DNA of 64,000 nt from Clostridium chromiireducens (GCF_002029255.1 NZ_MZGT01000001.1:79315-143314); one strand, 5' to 3'. Numbered from the stretch's first letter, positions 46,439 through 57,723 are shown. The notes: generated by a model from the letters alone, not told the origin. A program made the numbers and translations.

Positions 46439-48700
46439 ATGTTAGAAAAGAATTTAAGTGAGATCTTAAAGAAAAGGTTTAACAAGGTAATTAGTAAGGC
46501 GAGTAACGAAGAAATCTATTTAGCATTATTAGAATTAACAAAGGGAACAATCAAGAAAAAGGGAGCTAATAAGGGAAAGAGAAAGTTATATTATATTTCT
46601 GCTGAATTTTTAATAGGTAAATTAATGTCTAATAACTTAATTAACTTAGGTCTTTATGAAGAGATTAAAGAGGTTTTAGCTAAGAATGGTAAGGAGTTAG
46701 CTGAAATTGAAGAAGTTGAATTAGAGCCTTCATTAGGAAATGGTGGTCTTGGAAGATTAGCGGCTTGTTTCATAGATTCTATTGCAACTTTAGGATTAAA
46801 TGGAGATGGTGTAGGATTAAACTATCATTTTGGATTATTTCAACAAGTTTTTGAAGATCGCAAACAAAACACAGTTAAGAATCCATGGATAACAAGTCAA
46901 AGCTGGTTAAACAAATCTAACATTAAATTTGAAGTTCCATTTGCTGGATTTACAGCTACTTCAACACTTTATGATATAGATGTAACTGGATATGATCAAG
47001 AGGCTTCAAATAAACTTCGTCTATTCGATATTGATACTATAGATGAAACTTTGGTTAAAGAAGGAATTAACTTTAATAAAGAGGACATCAAAAAGAATTT
47101 AACATTATTCTTATATCCAGACGATAGTGATGAGGCTGGGCATTTATTAAGAATATATCAACAATACTTTATGGTTAGTAATGCTGCTCAATTAATTTTA
47201 CTTGAAGCAGAAGAAAACGGGCATGATCTTCATAAATTACATGAATATGCTGTAGTTCAAATTAATGATACGCATCCATCTATGGTTATTCCTGAATTAA
47301 TAAGACTACTCGGGGAAAAAGGAATACCGATGTCTGAGGCTATTGAAATAGTATCAAAGACTTGTGCTTATACGAATCATACAATATTAGCAGAAGCATT
47401 AGAAAAATGGCCAATAGCTTATTTACAAAAAGTTGTACCGCATCTATTACCAATCATTAGAGAGCTGGATAACCAAGTTAAGCTTAAATTTAAAGATGAG
47501 AAAGTAGCTATTATAGATAAAGATAAAAGAGTGCATATGGCTCATATGGATATTCACTATGGATACAGTGTAAACGGAGTTGCTGCTTTACATACTGAGA
47601 TCTTAAAAGAAGAAGAATTAAAATCATTCTATGATATATATCCAGAAAAATTTAATAATAAAACTAATGGTATTACATTCAGAAGATGGTTAATTCACTG
47701 TAATAATAAGTTAGCAAGTTATATAGATGAACTTATTGGTGAAGGATATAAGAAAGATGCTACTAAGTTAGAAGAATTAGCTAAGTTTATAGACGATAAA
47801 GAAGTATTAAATAAACTTGGAGAAATCAAGAAAGCAAATAAGCTTGAATTAAAGGAATATTTAAAAGAAACTCAAGGCGTTGAAATCGATGAAAATTCTA
47901 TCTTTGATATTCAAATTAAGAGACTTCATGAGTATAAGAGACAACAAATGAATGTACTTTACATCATTCATAAGTATTTAGATATAAAGAACGGTAACAA
48001 GCCAACTACGCCTATAACTATGATATTTGGAGCTAAGGCCGCACCAGCCTATATAATTGCTCAAGATATAATTCATACTATTCTTTGCTTACAAGAAATT
48101 ATTAATAATGATCCAGAGGTTAACAAGTATTTAAAAGTTGTTATGGTCGAAAACTATAATGTAACTAAGGCTTCTAAATTAATACCTGCTTGTGATGTAT
48201 CAGAACAAATTTCTCTTGCATCTAAGGAAGCATCAGGTACTGGTAATATGAAGTTTATGCTAAATGGCGCATTGACATTAGGAACTGAAGATGGAGCTAA
48301 CGTTGAAATTCATGAGTTAGTCGGAGATGAAAATATCTATATATTTGGGGAATCTTCTGAAACAGTTATCGAGCACTATAAGAAAGAAGATTACGTTTCT
48401 AAGAAATTCTATGAAAAGCCAGCAATCAAAGAATTAGTTAATTTTATTATCAGCGATGAAATGGTGGCAATTGGAGATGAAGAAAACCTTACAAGACTTC
48501 ACAAAGAGTTAATCAATAAAGACTGGTTTATGACTTTACTGGATGTTGAAGATTATATTGAAACTAAAGATATTGTATTTAAGGATTATGAAGATAGGGA
48601 AACTTGGAATAAGAAAGTATTAATTAATATCAGCAAGGCAGGATTCTTCTCTTCGGATCGTACAATTGCTCAATACAATGAAGATATTTGGAAGTTGTAA
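46439..48700 (+). CDS. glgP: glycogen/maltodextrin phosphorylase
   Basis: PLP-dependent GT35 enzyme releasing glucose-1-phosphate from alpha-glucans. The frame is open from a GTG at 46373, but that segment contains the palindrome, and gaggtggg supports the ATG at 46439 (753 aa). Motifs: [16 protein letters not shown] early, [36 protein letters not shown], and the PLP-Lys region [28 protein letters not shown]. It is somewhat short for glycogen phosphorylase (~800). No other glg gene adjoins it. It would act with MalQ on imported or stored glucans. Confidence 0.95.
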   Translation: MLEKNLSEILKKRFNKVISKASNEEIYLALLELTKGTIKKKGANKGKRKLYYISAEFLIGKLMSNNLINLGLYEEIKEVLAKNGKELAEIEEVELEPSLGNGGLGRLAACFIDSIATLGLNGDGVGLNYHFGLFQQVFEDRKQNTVKNPWITSQSWLNKSNIKFEVPFAGFTATSTLYDIDVTGYDQEASNKLRLFDIDTIDETLVKEGINFNKEDIKKNLTLFLYPDDSDEAGHLLRIYQQYFMVSNAAQLILLEAEENGHDLHKLHEYAVVQINDTHPSMVIPELIRLLGEKGIPMSEAIEIVSKTCAYTNHTILAEALEKWPIAYLQKVVPHLLPIIRELDNQVKLKFKDEKVAIIDKDKRVHMAHMDIHYGYSVNGVAALHTEILKEEELKSFYDIYPEKFNNKTNGITFRRWLIHCNNKLASYIDELIGEGYKKDATKLEELAKFIDDKEVLNKLGEIKKANKLELKEYLKETQGVEIDENSIFDIQIKRLHEYKRQQMNVLYIIHKYLDIKNGNKPTTPITMIFGAKAAPAYIIAQDIIHTILCLQEIINNDPEVNKYLKVVMVENYNVTKASKLIPACDVSEQISLASKEASGTGNMKFMLNGALTLGTEDGANVEIHELVGDENIYIFGESSETVIEHYKKEDYVSKKFYEKPAIKELVNFIISDEMVAIGDEENLTRLHKELINKDWFMTLLDVEDYIETKDIVFKDYEDRETWNKKVLINISKAGFFSSDRTIAQYNEDIWKL

Positions 48701-48731
48701 TTTCTGATATTGAGTTAAATTTGTTTGATTT

Positions 48732-48743
48732 GGTATCGATACC
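48732..48743. repeat. 12-bp palindrome after glgP
   Basis: GGTATCGATACC is a perfect palindrome 32 bases after the glgP stop and just before its terminator. It shares the GTATC word with the palindrome upstream of glgP. Confidence 0.35.
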
Positions 48744-48761
48744 GAATTGAATTAAACTTAT

Positions 48762-48808
48762 AAAGAGATTAAAAATTTAGGAGCCTAAATTTTTAGTCTC
48801 TTTATTTT
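48762..48808. terminator. bidirectional terminator between glgP and AraC gene
   Basis: A ~20-base stem (48762-48781 with 48784-48803; one mismatch) with a tiny loop and a T-rich tail separates the convergent genes. Confidence 0.88.
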
Positions 48809-48825
48809 AGTAAAAGCTACGTTTT

Positions 48826-49497
48826 TCATCCAAAATTACTATTTCTATATTCAGAAGGTGAAACACCAGTAAAATATTTAAAGACTTTATGAAAATGACT
48901 TTGATCATGAAAACCTAACGTTAAACTAATTTCTAAAATACTATTTGTAGTAGTAACAAGTAACACCTTAGCCCTATCAATTCTTATTTTCTTTGCGTAT
49001 TTCATTATAGTTATCCCCATATGTTTTTTGAAACAATCAGATATATAGCCCTCAGATAAATTTAAATCGCTAGATAACTGTTTCAAGGATATCTGACTCT
49101 CAATATTTAGATGAAGATGTTTTAAAATTCTATTTATAACAAAGTTATCTTTTACTTCGACATCATTTATAAGCAAGTTTATATATGTATCTATCATTTG
49201 TATTTCAAGATCTTGAAGGGATTGCAAAGTATTGAGGGTTGGAATTAAATCATAAAACTTGTTATATACAGGATGAAGGTACCTAGTTAGAATTCCATTT
49301 TCAACTATTTGCCGAGTATACATTGCATTCCAAATAATTAAATCATTTTTCTTATCTTGTATAGGTATTTCGTCAGAAATTTCTGCTAAATGCTTCTGTG
49401 TAACTATTTCTAATATTTGTGGCTTGGCTCTAAGTTCAATTAGAAAGGATATATCATTATTAAAAATACTCATATCAGATTTGAAAGAATTGTCCAA
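48826..49497 (-). CDS. AraC-family transcriptional regulator
   Basis: 223-aa regulator. The C-terminal ~100 residues form the two HTHs (ISLKQLSSDLNLSEGYISDCFKKHMG and LGFHDQSHFHKVFKYFTGVSPSEYR). The N-terminal ~120 residues are helical and of unknown type, resembling the short helical sensor of clostridial AraC proteins without a cupin. A TTG start is chosen because ggaggagg lies seven bases upstream on the minus strand; an ATG eight codons later has no RBS. It is convergent with glgP. Target genes unknown. Confidence 0.85.
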   Translation of the reverse strand: MDNSFKSDMSIFNNDISFLIELRAKPQILEIVTQKHLAEISDEIPIQDKKNDLIIWNAMYTRQIVENGILTRYLHPVYNKFYDLIPTLNTLQSLQDLEIQMIDTYINLLINDVEVKDNFVINRILKHLHLNIESQISLKQLSSDLNLSEGYISDCFKKHMGITIMKYAKKIRIDRAKVLLVTTTNSILEISLTLGFHDQSHFHKVFKYFTGVSPSEYRNSNFG

Positions 49498-49759
49498 GAT
49501 GCATCCTCCTCCACATAGTTATTAATGTATATATTTTTATGGTATATATACATATTATATTAAAAGTATACAAATAGAATCAAGATAAATCAGCTTTTTG
49601 CAATTGAGGTTAGTAATTATTGTTGGAGCATATTGCTTAGGGAATATGATTTAAAGAAATAAGTAAATATGAGGGACTTGCAAATCAGAAATTAAAAAGA
49701 GATCAATTATCTGACAAAGAGATCTTTGTTTCGAATTTAGATAAAATGAATTTATACTC

Positions 49760-49787
49760 TTTTTTCGACTTTTTTGTCGATAAAAAA
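49760..49787. promoter_or_regulatory. Spo0A-box-like inverted pair before chemoreceptor
   Basis: TTTTTTCGAC and GTCGATAAAA form an inverted pair; TTTGTCGATA differs by one base from a Spo0A box (TTTGTCGAAA). The hairpin potential alone is an alternative explanation. The rest of the 451-base gap before the chemoreceptor shows no other clear element. Confidence 0.3.
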
Positions 49788-49948
49788 TTAATAATATTGC
49801 TGCAATAAAGTAAAGAGATGGGATTATGGTGCGATAATAAAAGTAATATGTAACATATTGTTGAAACTATAGAACAATATAAAAATGGACGATAGTAATT
49901 TACCTTTATATTAAATTGTGAATTATATTATTTGTGAAGAGAGGTTTT

Positions 49949-51955
49949 ATGATGAAGAAGAAAAAAATTAAACTTAACAGCATCCGGAGTAAACTCATTA
50001 TTAGCTTAGTAGGAATATGTATAATCCCACTACTTATTTTGGGATATGGTGCAAATATGCAGGCCAAATCAATTCTTAATGAAAAATTAAAGGTGACAAG
50101 TCAACAGACACTTTTAGAAGTAAATGATGGTATCAATAATTATTTTAATGGGTTTGGCAGTATAATTAATATTCTATCGACAAATCATAATTTCGTTAAT
50201 GCTGATGATAGCGAACAGGCAACATATATACAAGACCTTTTACGTGGTGTAAAAGAAAGTAATAATAATATATTTAGTTCATACTTTGGGACAGTTGATG
50301 GGCAGTTTCAAATATATCCTAATAATAAAATGCCTGAAGGATTTGATCCTAGGGAAAGGCCTTGGTATAAGCAGGCTATGGATAACAGAGGGAAAGTGAT
50401 AGTGACTCTACCATTTAAAGATGCTCAAACTGGTAAAAGTGTTGTATCACTAGCAAAGACAGTAGAAAGAGACGGAAGAGTCATAGGCGTATGTGCAATG
50501 AATGTTTCATTAGAAACACTTACTGAAAAAGTAGCCACAAAAAAAGTAGGAACTACAGGATACGTATTTATCTCTGATATTGAAGGTAAGAGCATTATAG
50601 CACATCCTAACAAAGACGTAGTAGGTACTGATGCAGCATCTAAACTTTCAATTTGGAATGAAGTGAAGACATCAGAAAAAGGTTTTGTAGCTTATGAATA
50701 TAATAATGCAAATAAGTTTGGAGTATATGAGACCAATAATGTTACTGGATGGAAAATGGTGGCCACGATAGATGAGAAAGAAATAACAAATGACACATAT
50801 TCAATATGGATTACAACATTAATTATAGTATTAGTGATCTTCTTGATTTCTATAGTATTATCTTTATTCTTAAGTAAGGGGATAGCTCAAAATATTAAGA
50901 AATTAAAAGAAGTATTTGAAAAAGCATCGAATGGTGATTTAACAGTATCTATATCGTCATCAACAAATGATGAATTTATGGATTTAGCTCATTCTTTTAA
51001 TGGAATGATGAAAAATATATCAGGGCTAATGAATAATGTTACAACATCATCTAGAATAGTGTTGGAAACGTCATCAAACCTTGCAAGTATGTCAGAAGAA
51101 GTAACAGCTTCAATTGGAGAAGTTGCAAGAGCAATTGAAGGGGTTTCACAAGGTGCTACCGATCAAGCGCAAAATGCTCAAAATGGAGTTGCGCAGATGA
51201 ATAATTTATCAGATGGATTAGATGAAATCAGCGTAAACTCAAACGAAATGGACAGGCTTTCTATAAGTGCTAAGGATTTAGGTGATAAAGGATTATCTAT
51301 GATTGATACTTTAATAGAAAAATCACATAAAACCAAAACAGCTACTTCTGAAGTTAATGATATAGTACAAGATATGAATGAAAGTACTAAAAAGATAAAT
51401 ACAATATCTGAAACAATATCTCAAATAACAGAGCAGACAAATCTTCTCTCACTAAATGCAAGTATAGAATCAGCACGTGCCGGAGAAGCAGGTAAGGGAT
51501 TTGCAGTCGTTGCAGAAGAGATAAGAAAGCTTGCAGAACAATCTAAGGAATCAACAGAAGAGATTAAGGTAATTATAGCAAACATACAGAAGAAATCTGA
51601 TACAGCTGTAAGTGCTATTAAATCTACGGAGAGCATAGTTATCGAGCAAGATTTGGCAGTAAGCGAGACTCAACAAATATTTAGTGAGATCCTTAATTCA
51701 ATTGGAACAATGATTAATAAAGTTGAAGAAGTAAAATTAGCTATAGTAGAAATAAATAAAAGGAAGCAAAGTGCAGTATCAGAAATAGAGAATATATCAT
51801 CTATATCACAGGAAACAGCTTCTGCATCAGAAGAAGTGACAGCATCAACAGAAGAAATAACTGCTGCCATGGATAGATTTACAAAATATGCAGATGAACT
51901 CCAAGTATTAGCGGAAAAATTAGATACGGAACTAAATAATTTTAATTTAGATTAA
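49949..51955 (+). CDS. methyl-accepting chemotaxis protein with dCache-type sensor
   Basis: 668-aa transmembrane receptor. A GTG at 49934 is in frame but agagagg (49937-49943) supports the ATG at 49949 or 49952. TM1 ~20-42; a large extracellular double-Cache domain (~45-285) with [11 protein letters not shown] and VSLAKTV...[12 protein letters not shown], typical of amino-acid or organic-acid sensors; TM2 ~290-312; HAMP; signalling hairpin with [21 protein letters not shown] and [18 protein letters not shown]. The usual Ala in the [10 protein letters not shown] tip is Ser at one position (SIESARAG), which is a common clostridial variant. A terminator follows. Confidence 0.94.
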   Translation: MMKKKKIKLNSIRSKLIISLVGICIIPLLILGYGANMQAKSILNEKLKVTSQQTLLEVNDGINNYFNGFGSIINILSTNHNFVNADDSEQATYIQDLLRGVKESNNNIFSSYFGTVDGQFQIYPNNKMPEGFDPRERPWYKQAMDNRGKVIVTLPFKDAQTGKSVVSLAKTVERDGRVIGVCAMNVSLETLTEKVATKKVGTTGYVFISDIEGKSIIAHPNKDVVGTDAASKLSIWNEVKTSEKGFVAYEYNNANKFGVYETNNVTGWKMVATIDEKEITNDTYSIWITTLIIVLVIFLISIVLSLFLSKGIAQNIKKLKEVFEKASNGDLTVSISSSTNDEFMDLAHSFNGMMKNISGLMNNVTTSSRIVLETSSNLASMSEEVTASIGEVARAIEGVSQGATDQAQNAQNGVAQMNNLSDGLDEISVNSNEMDRLSISAKDLGDKGLSMIDTLIEKSHKTKTATSEVNDIVQDMNESTKKINTISETISQITEQTNLLSLNASIESARAGEAGKGFAVVAEEIRKLAEQSKESTEEIKVIIANIQKKSDTAVSAIKSTESIVIEQDLAVSETQQIFSEILNSIGTMINKVEEVKLAIVEINKRKQSAVSEIENISSISQETASASEEVTASTEEITAAMDRFTKYADELQVLAEKLDTELNNFNLD

Positions 51956-51985
51956 TAAATAGAATATTATATATGTATAAGTAAT

Positions 51986-52024
51986 AAAGGAAATTAAGAA
52001 ATGAAAACTTGATTTCCTTTTCTT
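51986..52024 (+). terminator. intrinsic terminator after the chemoreceptor
   Basis: AAAGGAAAT (51986-51994) pairs with ATTTCCTTT (52012-52020), followed by a T-rich tail. Confidence 0.75.
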
Positions 52025-52201
52025 TATAGGTTAAATATTATATTTGGATAATTTTATGAGGATATAATATCTACGTCATAATTAGTAATAGGCTAAAGGA
52101 AAGGAGGTTAAAAGTTAATCTGGATGAATTGTAGATATAATGGTATAATTTAGGTATAAATTAGTATATAAATTTATAGAAAAATCATGGGAGGTAGAGC
52201 G

Positions 52202-52789
52202 ATGAAGAGTTTAAAAGGAAGTAAAACAGCAGAGAATTTAATGAAGTCATTCGCTGGAGAGTGTCAGGCAAGAACTAGATATACTTACTATTCAAGTATT
52301 GCTAAAAAAGAGGGATTTGTGCAAATTGCTAACATATTTATAGAAACTGCAGAACAAGAAAAAGAACATGCAAAAAGATTCTATAAATTTCTTAAAACTG
52401 ATTATGTCGATGAGGCGATAGAAATACAGGCGTCTTTTCCTGTTTCTTTTCATGATAAAACATTAAAGAACCTGCTTGCAGCAGCAGCAGGCGAAAATGA
52501 AGAATGGACAGACCTATACCCAAGTTTTGCAGAAATTGCTGAACAAGAAGGATATCCAGAAGTTGCAGTAGCTTATAGGAAAATAAGTGAAGTTGAAGAG
52601 AGACATGAAATTAGATATAAAAAGCTTGCGAAAAACATAGAAGAAGGAACAGTATTCAAAAAGGATGAAGTGGTTCTTTGGAAGTGTAATAATTGTGGGT
52701 ATATATACGAGGGGCAAGAAGCACCTATTGCATGTCCTGCTTGTGTGCATCCACAAGGATATTTTGAAGTATTTTTAGAAAATTATTAA
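52202..52789 (+). CDS. rbr: rubrerythrin
   Basis: Non-haem iron peroxidase protecting anaerobes from hydrogen peroxide. The frame opens at 52187 but gggaggt precedes the ATG at 52202 (195 aa, the normal length). The diiron four-helix domain shows [47 protein letters not shown] and [13 protein letters not shown]; the C-terminal rubredoxin domain has CNNCGY and CPACVHP, the two Cys pairs that bind Fe. Upstream AT-rich DNA holds repeated TATAAT-like words; a clear PerR box was not recognised. Confidence 0.97.
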   Translation: MKSLKGSKTAENLMKSFAGECQARTRYTYYSSIAKKEGFVQIANIFIETAEQEKEHAKRFYKFLKTDYVDEAIEIQASFPVSFHDKTLKNLLAAAAGENEEWTDLYPSFAEIAEQEGYPEVAVAYRKISEVEERHEIRYKKLAKNIEEGTVFKKDEVVLWKCNNCGYIYEGQEAPIACPACVHPQGYFEVFLENY

Positions 52790-52827
52790 TCATAATATGA
52801 GATAACTTAACGATATGTATTTAAAAG

Positions 52828-52863
52828 GAAACACTTGTTAAAAAGGATAAGTGTTTCTTTTTT
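52828..52863 (+). terminator. intrinsic terminator after rbr
   Basis: GAAACACTT (52828-52836) pairs with AAGTGTTTC (52849-52857) and is followed by six Ts. Confidence 0.88.
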
Positions 52864-53063
52864 ATATTACTTTTTGACAAAGAAAATATTTAAATTACGA
52901 GGAGTTTTATGTAATTTTGGTGTATGTCTAGGGTATTAATCAAGTATAAAAATGAGAACAGAAAGTGGAAAGCTTATAATGACACTTTTTAGTTTTAGAC
53001 AGCAGGCCCTAGTCATGATAAAATAAAAGAAGTAATACAAAAATTCAGACAGATGGTGAGCAA

Positions 53064-53486
53064 ATGATTAGGGCGAAGTTAGAAAAAAATAAAAGTGGAA
53101 AGATAATATTTAAGTTAAAGGTTGATGAGGCTAGTAAGGATAATATTTTATTCAAAAGAGCACTTATGGAATCAAAATTTATTAAAGGAAAATCTAGATA
53201 TGAATACGAAGTACCTTTAAGATTTTTTGTCCCAATATATAATAATGTAGATAAGGAAAGATTTTCACTAGATAAGAAAAGTATAATATCGTACTTAGAA
53301 TTTTCGGATCACTATGATCAAAACTACTATACAGATATTGATGCAACTGCAAAATACATGAAAAAGTGGAGAGAAGAAGGGTGTCCTGAAATTTATAGAA
53401 TTACTATAGATATAGAAAATCACGAAGTGAAAAAAGAAGTTGTCTTTAAAAAGAATAAAATTGAAATTAAGGAATTGCAACTATAA
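53064..53486 (+). CDS. hypothetical protein, 140 aa
   Basis: I do not recognise this family. The protein is Lys/Glu-rich, cytoplasmic, with alternating beta-like segments at the start (KLEKNKSGKIIFKLKVDEAS) and aromatic-rich middle (DHYDQNYYTDIDATAKYMKKW). A modest RBS (gatggtgag) precedes the ATG. It is monocistronic and ends at a strong bidirectional terminator. Nothing in its context indicates a role. Confidence 0.75.
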   Translation: MIRAKLEKNKSGKIIFKLKVDEASKDNILFKRALMESKFIKGKSRYEYEVPLRFFVPIYNNVDKERFSLDKKSIISYLEFSDHYDQNYYTDIDATAKYMKKWREEGCPEIYRITIDIENHEVKKEVVFKKNKIEIKELQL

Positions 53487-53506
53487 AAGTAGTATAAAGA
53501 ATGAAG

Positions 53507-53549
53507 AGGTATATCTCAAACTATAATTTCTAGCTTGAGATATACCTTT
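53507..53549. terminator. bidirectional terminator between hypothetical and hutD-like genes
   Basis: AGGTATATCTCAA (53507-53519) pairs perfectly with TTGAGATATACCT (53535-53547), then T-rich DNA on both sides. Confidence 0.8.
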
Positions 53550-53560
53550 ATATAAATGAT

Positions 53561-54178
53561 TTATTTATGATAAATTATACTTACTATTATGTTGGTTGCT
53601 TTAGAAGAATTGTTCCATAGAGTGAATTCGTGTATGGAATTCAACTTTACGTTGTTTAGTAATAATAAATCTTTAGAATTAAGTTCGAAATTTTTACTAT
53701 CAACATCAGATTTAAAGCTTCCATCAACTACATAAAAGCAGATATAGACTAAATCTTTATTAGGTAAAGCATTATATTTAAAATCAATATAATTATTAGG
53801 AGGAATATTTAGATGTATTAATTCACCGCTATAATTTTCTCTTGTCATTAAATTAAAAACGGATGCTTTTCCAGCAGTTGTAGTTGTCCAATCACCCATA
53901 AAACTATCTTGATCAAAGGGTTTAAGTAACTTGTTATATTTACCCTCATGATTAAGAGTTATTTGCCCTTCAGTAACCATAAACTTACGTGAAACATTTG
54001 GCAGGTTACTGAATGTAGATTCTGATATATCAATTTTAGCAACACCAAGTCTCCATAAAAAGTTTCTGCTAGCATAATCAGAATTTAGTGGGTACGTTAT
54101 TAATTCAGTGGCTATACCACCAGACCAAAATGTTGGTTTAAATTTATCTTGTAGTATTAACTCAATTTCGTATTTCAT
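53561..54178 (-). CDS. HutD/Ves-family protein
   Basis: 205-aa double-stranded beta-helix protein of the HutD family. The signature WSGGIATELITYPL near residues 18-31 and ASRNFLWRLGVAKID (36-50), with later GDWTTTTAG-like turns, is typical. In Pseudomonas HutD is linked to histidine-use control; in other bacteria (Ves) the role is undefined. There is no hut gene nearby, so the name reflects family only. RBS aggaga on the minus strand. Divergent from the cyclo-ligase gene by ~285 bases, with no clear element between. Confidence 0.85.
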   Translation of the reverse strand: MKYEIELILQDKFKPTFWSGGIATELITYPLNSDYASRNFLWRLGVAKIDISESTFSNLPNVSRKFMVTEGQITLNHEGKYNKLLKPFDQDSFMGDWTTTTAGKASVFNLMTRENYSGELIHLNIPPNNYIDFKYNALPNKDLVYICFYVVDGSFKSDVDSKNFELNSKDLLLLNNVKLNSIHEFTLWNNSSKATNIIVSIIYHK

Positions 54179-54463
54179 AATTAATCTCCTATTTAAATAC
54201 GTATTATATGTTCATTCTATTATATTAAAAGATATATGCATAATCAATGCAGTTATTAGATTCGTTATAGAATATTACTTATCACGTATATATTACATCA
54301 AATATTCCTTAGATATAAGGGCATGAATAAAAGCGTAGACACAACATAATTAAATAAGTAAAATTATAATTAATATGGTAAATAATCAAAGTGGAAGACT
54401 ATTTATAAATGAAGTAAATGATCTTTATTAACATGCGAAAATATAATTGTGGAGGCTGATATT

Positions 54464-55048
54464 ATGAGCATCTCTAATGATAAAAAAACATTAAGAAAAG
54501 AGATTTTAACTAAGCGTAAAGATATAGATAATGTTGAAAAAGAAAAGATGGATAAAAAGATATTAAATAAATTTTACGAAAGTAAATTTTATAAGGATGC
54601 AACAAATATATTTGTTTATATATCCTATGATTCAGAAATAGACACTAGATTAATAATAAACAAGGCTTTAAAAGATAATAAAAAAATTTATGTACCAAGA
54701 ACAGAATTTGAAACGAGAATTATGGATGCTGTAGAAATTAAATCCTTTGATAACCTTATAAAAAGTAATTATGGTATTTTAGAGCCATCAAAGAATGAGC
54801 CGTGTATTAATCCCAATGAACTAGATTTAATTGTTGTCCCAGGCGTAGCGTTTGATAGAAATGGCGGTAGAATGGGTTATGGTGCAGGTTTTTATGATAG
54901 ATATTTTAAGAAAATTACAAAAGATAATATAGAAAGAATAATAAAATTAGCATTGGCATACAATTTTCAAGTATTAGATAAAGTGCCAATGAATGAACAG
55001 GATGTTCCGGTAGATTTTATTATTACTGAAAAAGAATTTATTGGGTAG
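54464..55048 (+). CDS. 5-formyltetrahydrofolate cyclo-ligase
   Basis: Converts 5-formyl-THF to 5,10-methenyl-THF with ATP, salvaging folate. An in-frame GTG at 54449 lies before the RBS (ggagg, 54451-54455), so the ATG at 54464 is used (194 aa, normal length). The N-terminal KKTLRKEILTKRKDI contains the ATP-binding basic motif, and the C-terminal signature GGRMGYGAGFYDRYF is perfect. The next gene starts 41 bases after its stop and is probably co-transcribed. Confidence 0.95.
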   Translation: MSISNDKKTLRKEILTKRKDIDNVEKEKMDKKILNKFYESKFYKDATNIFVYISYDSEIDTRLIINKALKDNKKIYVPRTEFETRIMDAVEIKSFDNLIKSNYGILEPSKNEPCINPNELDLIVVPGVAFDRNGGRMGYGAGFYDRYFKKITKDNIERIIKLALAYNFQVLDKVPMNEQDVPVDFIITEKEFIG

Positions 55049-55089
55049 TGCATATATAGTGGATAACTTACATATATGGGGGAGAGCTT

Positions 55090-57723
55090 ATGGAACACAA
55101 TGAAAATAATTTTGCCTACCTTAGAAGAACTAGTATAGAAAAATATTACTGTGAGTTAATTAAAGCTGAACATGCATGTGAGTACTTTCCCATAATTACA
55201 AAGGTCATTGTTAGAAAAGTTCTAGAAGTTTTTCTGAAAGATATAGCTGAAAAAAATAATATAGAAAGCAATGTTTCAGCTTGGAATTTATTTAATAATA
55301 TTAATTCTAGCCCAAAATTTTCGTTGCCAGAAAAAATATATAATTATATAGAAATTATACTGGTTAATGGATATGAGCATGTATCACGAAATAATAAAAA
55401 GATATCTAAGCATCCAATAGAGATTTTGGAAACTATGCATAATATTTTATGTTGGTATTTAAAAGAAACGGAACCACTTACGGTAGAGTTAATTGGTGAT
55501 TTAAACTTTAGGGCACCAAGTACCATTGAGTATATGGAAAAGGAAATTTGTAAAATACAAAAAGATATTTTACAAAAGGATAAACAAATAAATAATCTAA
55601 GAAAAAAAATTATTCAACTTAGCAACAAACCTAAAATAATTAGTGATGTAAATAAAACTATAATTGAAATAAAGCGAGAAAAGGAAATTTTAGAAGAATG
55701 TCACAAAATATCAATTAAAAAGATTGAATTTCAAAGAAAACAGGTTTCAGATATAGAAAAAAATTATAAAACTTATATTAAGAAATTAGAAATATTAAAA
55801 GAAAAATGTAATGAGAACCAGGAGTTACTGTTTGAAAAAGAAAGTCAACTTGTTAAGGCTGAGATAGAAAATCAAGAATTAAAGCATACAATTAAATTTT
55901 TGGATGAAGAAGAAAATACAATAGAGACGAAAGAACATTATATTGAGAAAGAATTAAAAATAGTAAGGCAGTCATATGAAAACTTATCGAAGCTAACTAA
56001 TCAATATCAGGACATACTAGAAACTATGGAATTTTCATACGATAGAGACTTGCAAAAAATACTAGAATTACAGAAGAATAATATTAATATGAAAATTAGC
56101 TTTGAAGATTCAATATTTAATGAAAATATAGTTATTTATAATAAAAATACAATTGAGGCCAAAAGAAAAATATCTATATTTAAGGGAATATTGGATGAAA
56201 GGATTAAAAGGGAAGTAAGGAATGGTTATATATATAAGCGGTTCATTGGCTTAAAAGGTAGGGAACTTAGAATTGCATATACTATTATTAACAGTGCTAA
56301 TAAATCAAATAATATAATAAGTAAATCTAAAGAGACTTTACTAAAATCCAATGAGGAAAAATTTCTAACATCATTAAGTAAAAATTTAGAGGATTTAAGC
56401 AATATAAGTGATGATGAAATTAAATTAGTGTTATATTATAAATTAATAAATTTATCACAAATGCATGTAGGCGTTATATATAATAGAAGACAATTTGTAC
56501 AATCTGTAGAGAATATAGTAGAGAGAGCTTATCAAATTCTTGTGGATAAAAAAGATTTCAAAGGAAGAATAAGAAAGCTAGATGCTATAGGTTCATATTA
56601 TTTAGAGAAAATATTAATTTCACTAAAAAACAAAAATGCTAATATTCAAATACATGATATTTTAGTGGATAAAATCTATAAAATTATTATGAAACTAAAA
56701 CAAAATGAAGAGAATATTGGGAAAACTAAAATATATTATGATAAGTTTGATTTAGACAATATGTCAGAAACAACATTAAAAATATCTATAAAATCCCAAG
56801 TATTTGTTTTCCTATCAATAATGGTTAGTTTGGGTAATATTACATCATTTAGAGAAGTGGCAGCAGTTATACTTGAGATTGATAGTTTAATTTCTAAAAG
56901 ACCATTATCAGACAGCTTTTATGATGGAGAACGTCAAAATTTAAGATTTCCAAATGAGTATTTTATGATTCTTATGGCTCTAAGCAGCGGAATTACTTCC
57001 ATAAGTCAAAAACAGCAGGAAGAATTACTGCCATTACTAATAGCTGAAATAATGAGTTTAGATGTAGAAGATAATGTTAACTTTGATTGTTATGATAGAA
57101 TGGTTGATTTATGGAAACATAAACAGCAGCGATATAATGATATTTTCATAGAGAAAGAAAATAAGGAAAACGTATTAGAATCATTGCTAAAGGAAAAGCA
57201 GGAGTTGGAAATTAATAATGCAGAATTATTGCGAACTAATGGGGTGCTGGTTGAAAGATATAATATGTATAAAGATGAATTCAAAGAGATTGTACTGAAA
57301 TCAGATAAAAGAATTCTTTTACCATCATATATAAGCTTTGAAAGACTGCGCAATAAAAAAGAAATGGCAGAGAATAATATAAATGAATCTAAAAGTAAGC
57401 TTGGGACCTTAAAAAGTATGTTTTCTCCAGACATGTGGAAAGAGCAGGCTAGTAAACTAATTAATGAATCTAATATGGTAGAAGCTGAAAAGCGCTTGAT
57501 CGAGGAGGCAAAACAAAAGCCTTATTTTAAAAAAGAATATTCTGTCTTCTCAGAGTTAGAAAAGCAAATTAAAGAAAGTAATGAACTAGTAGATAAAAGC
57601 GAGGAGAAGCTTAAGGATAAAAATTCATTAATTGATAATACAAAAAAACAAATTAGTAAACTACAAAGACAGTTAAATAACATAAAGGAACACTACCCAG
57701 ATATTGAAGAGGGATATTATTAG
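55090..57723 (+). CDS. large coiled-coil protein with DUF4145/HsdR-like N-terminus, unknown function
   Basis: 877-aa cytoplasmic protein I cannot name. Residues ~1-135 resemble the N-terminal helical domain seen in DUF4145 proteins and some HsdR subunits (alternating helices, then a basic VSRNNKKISKHP where that domain has a GN-x-A-x-H turn, then ILETMHNILCWYLKE). About 150-330 is continuous coiled coil; ~340-660 a globular helical domain (LKGRELRIAYTIINSA, AIGSYYLEKIL); ~665-870 a second coiled coil. No nuclease, Walker or membrane motif is evident. RBS gggggaga. It lies close behind the folate gene, which may be accidental. Possible roles: chromosome/cytoskeletal scaffold or defence-related sensor; all speculative. 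Confidence 0.8.
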   Translation: MEHNENNFAYLRRTSIEKYYCELIKAEHACEYFPIITKVIVRKVLEVFLKDIAEKNNIESNVSAWNLFNNINSSPKFSLPEKIYNYIEIILVNGYEHVSRNNKKISKHPIEILETMHNILCWYLKETEPLTVELIGDLNFRAPSTIEYMEKEICKIQKDILQKDKQINNLRKKIIQLSNKPKIISDVNKTIIEIKREKEILEECHKISIKKIEFQRKQVSDIEKNYKTYIKKLEILKEKCNENQELLFEKESQLVKAEIENQELKHTIKFLDEEENTIETKEHYIEKELKIVRQSYENLSKLTNQYQDILETMEFSYDRDLQKILELQKNNINMKISFEDSIFNENIVIYNKNTIEAKRKISIFKGILDERIKREVRNGYIYKRFIGLKGRELRIAYTIINSANKSNNIISKSKETLLKSNEEKFLTSLSKNLEDLSNISDDEIKLVLYYKLINLSQMHVGVIYNRRQFVQSVENIVERAYQILVDKKDFKGRIRKLDAIGSYYLEKILISLKNKNANIQIHDILVDKIYKIIMKLKQNEENIGKTKIYYDKFDLDNMSETTLKISIKSQVFVFLSIMVSLGNITSFREVAAVILEIDSLISKRPLSDSFYDGERQNLRFPNEYFMILMALSSGITSISQKQQEELLPLLIAEIMSLDVEDNVNFDCYDRMVDLWKHKQQRYNDIFIEKENKENVLESLLKEKQELEINNAELLRTNGVLVERYNMYKDEFKEIVLKSDKRILLPSYISFERLRNKKEMAENNINESKSKLGTLKSMFSPDMWKEQASKLINESNMVEAEKRLIEEAKQKPYFKKEYSVFSELEKQIKESNELVDKSEEKLKDKNSLIDNTKKQISKLQRQLNNIKEHYPDIEEGYY

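Noticed and set aside
53561..54178. Histidine-utilisation operon from the HutD-family gene
   Set aside because: No hutH, hutU, hutI or hutG gene lies nearby; family membership alone does not imply the pathway.
55090..57723. SMC/RecN-type ATPase reading of the coiled-coil protein
   Set aside because: No Walker A or B motif and no signature motif are present at either end.
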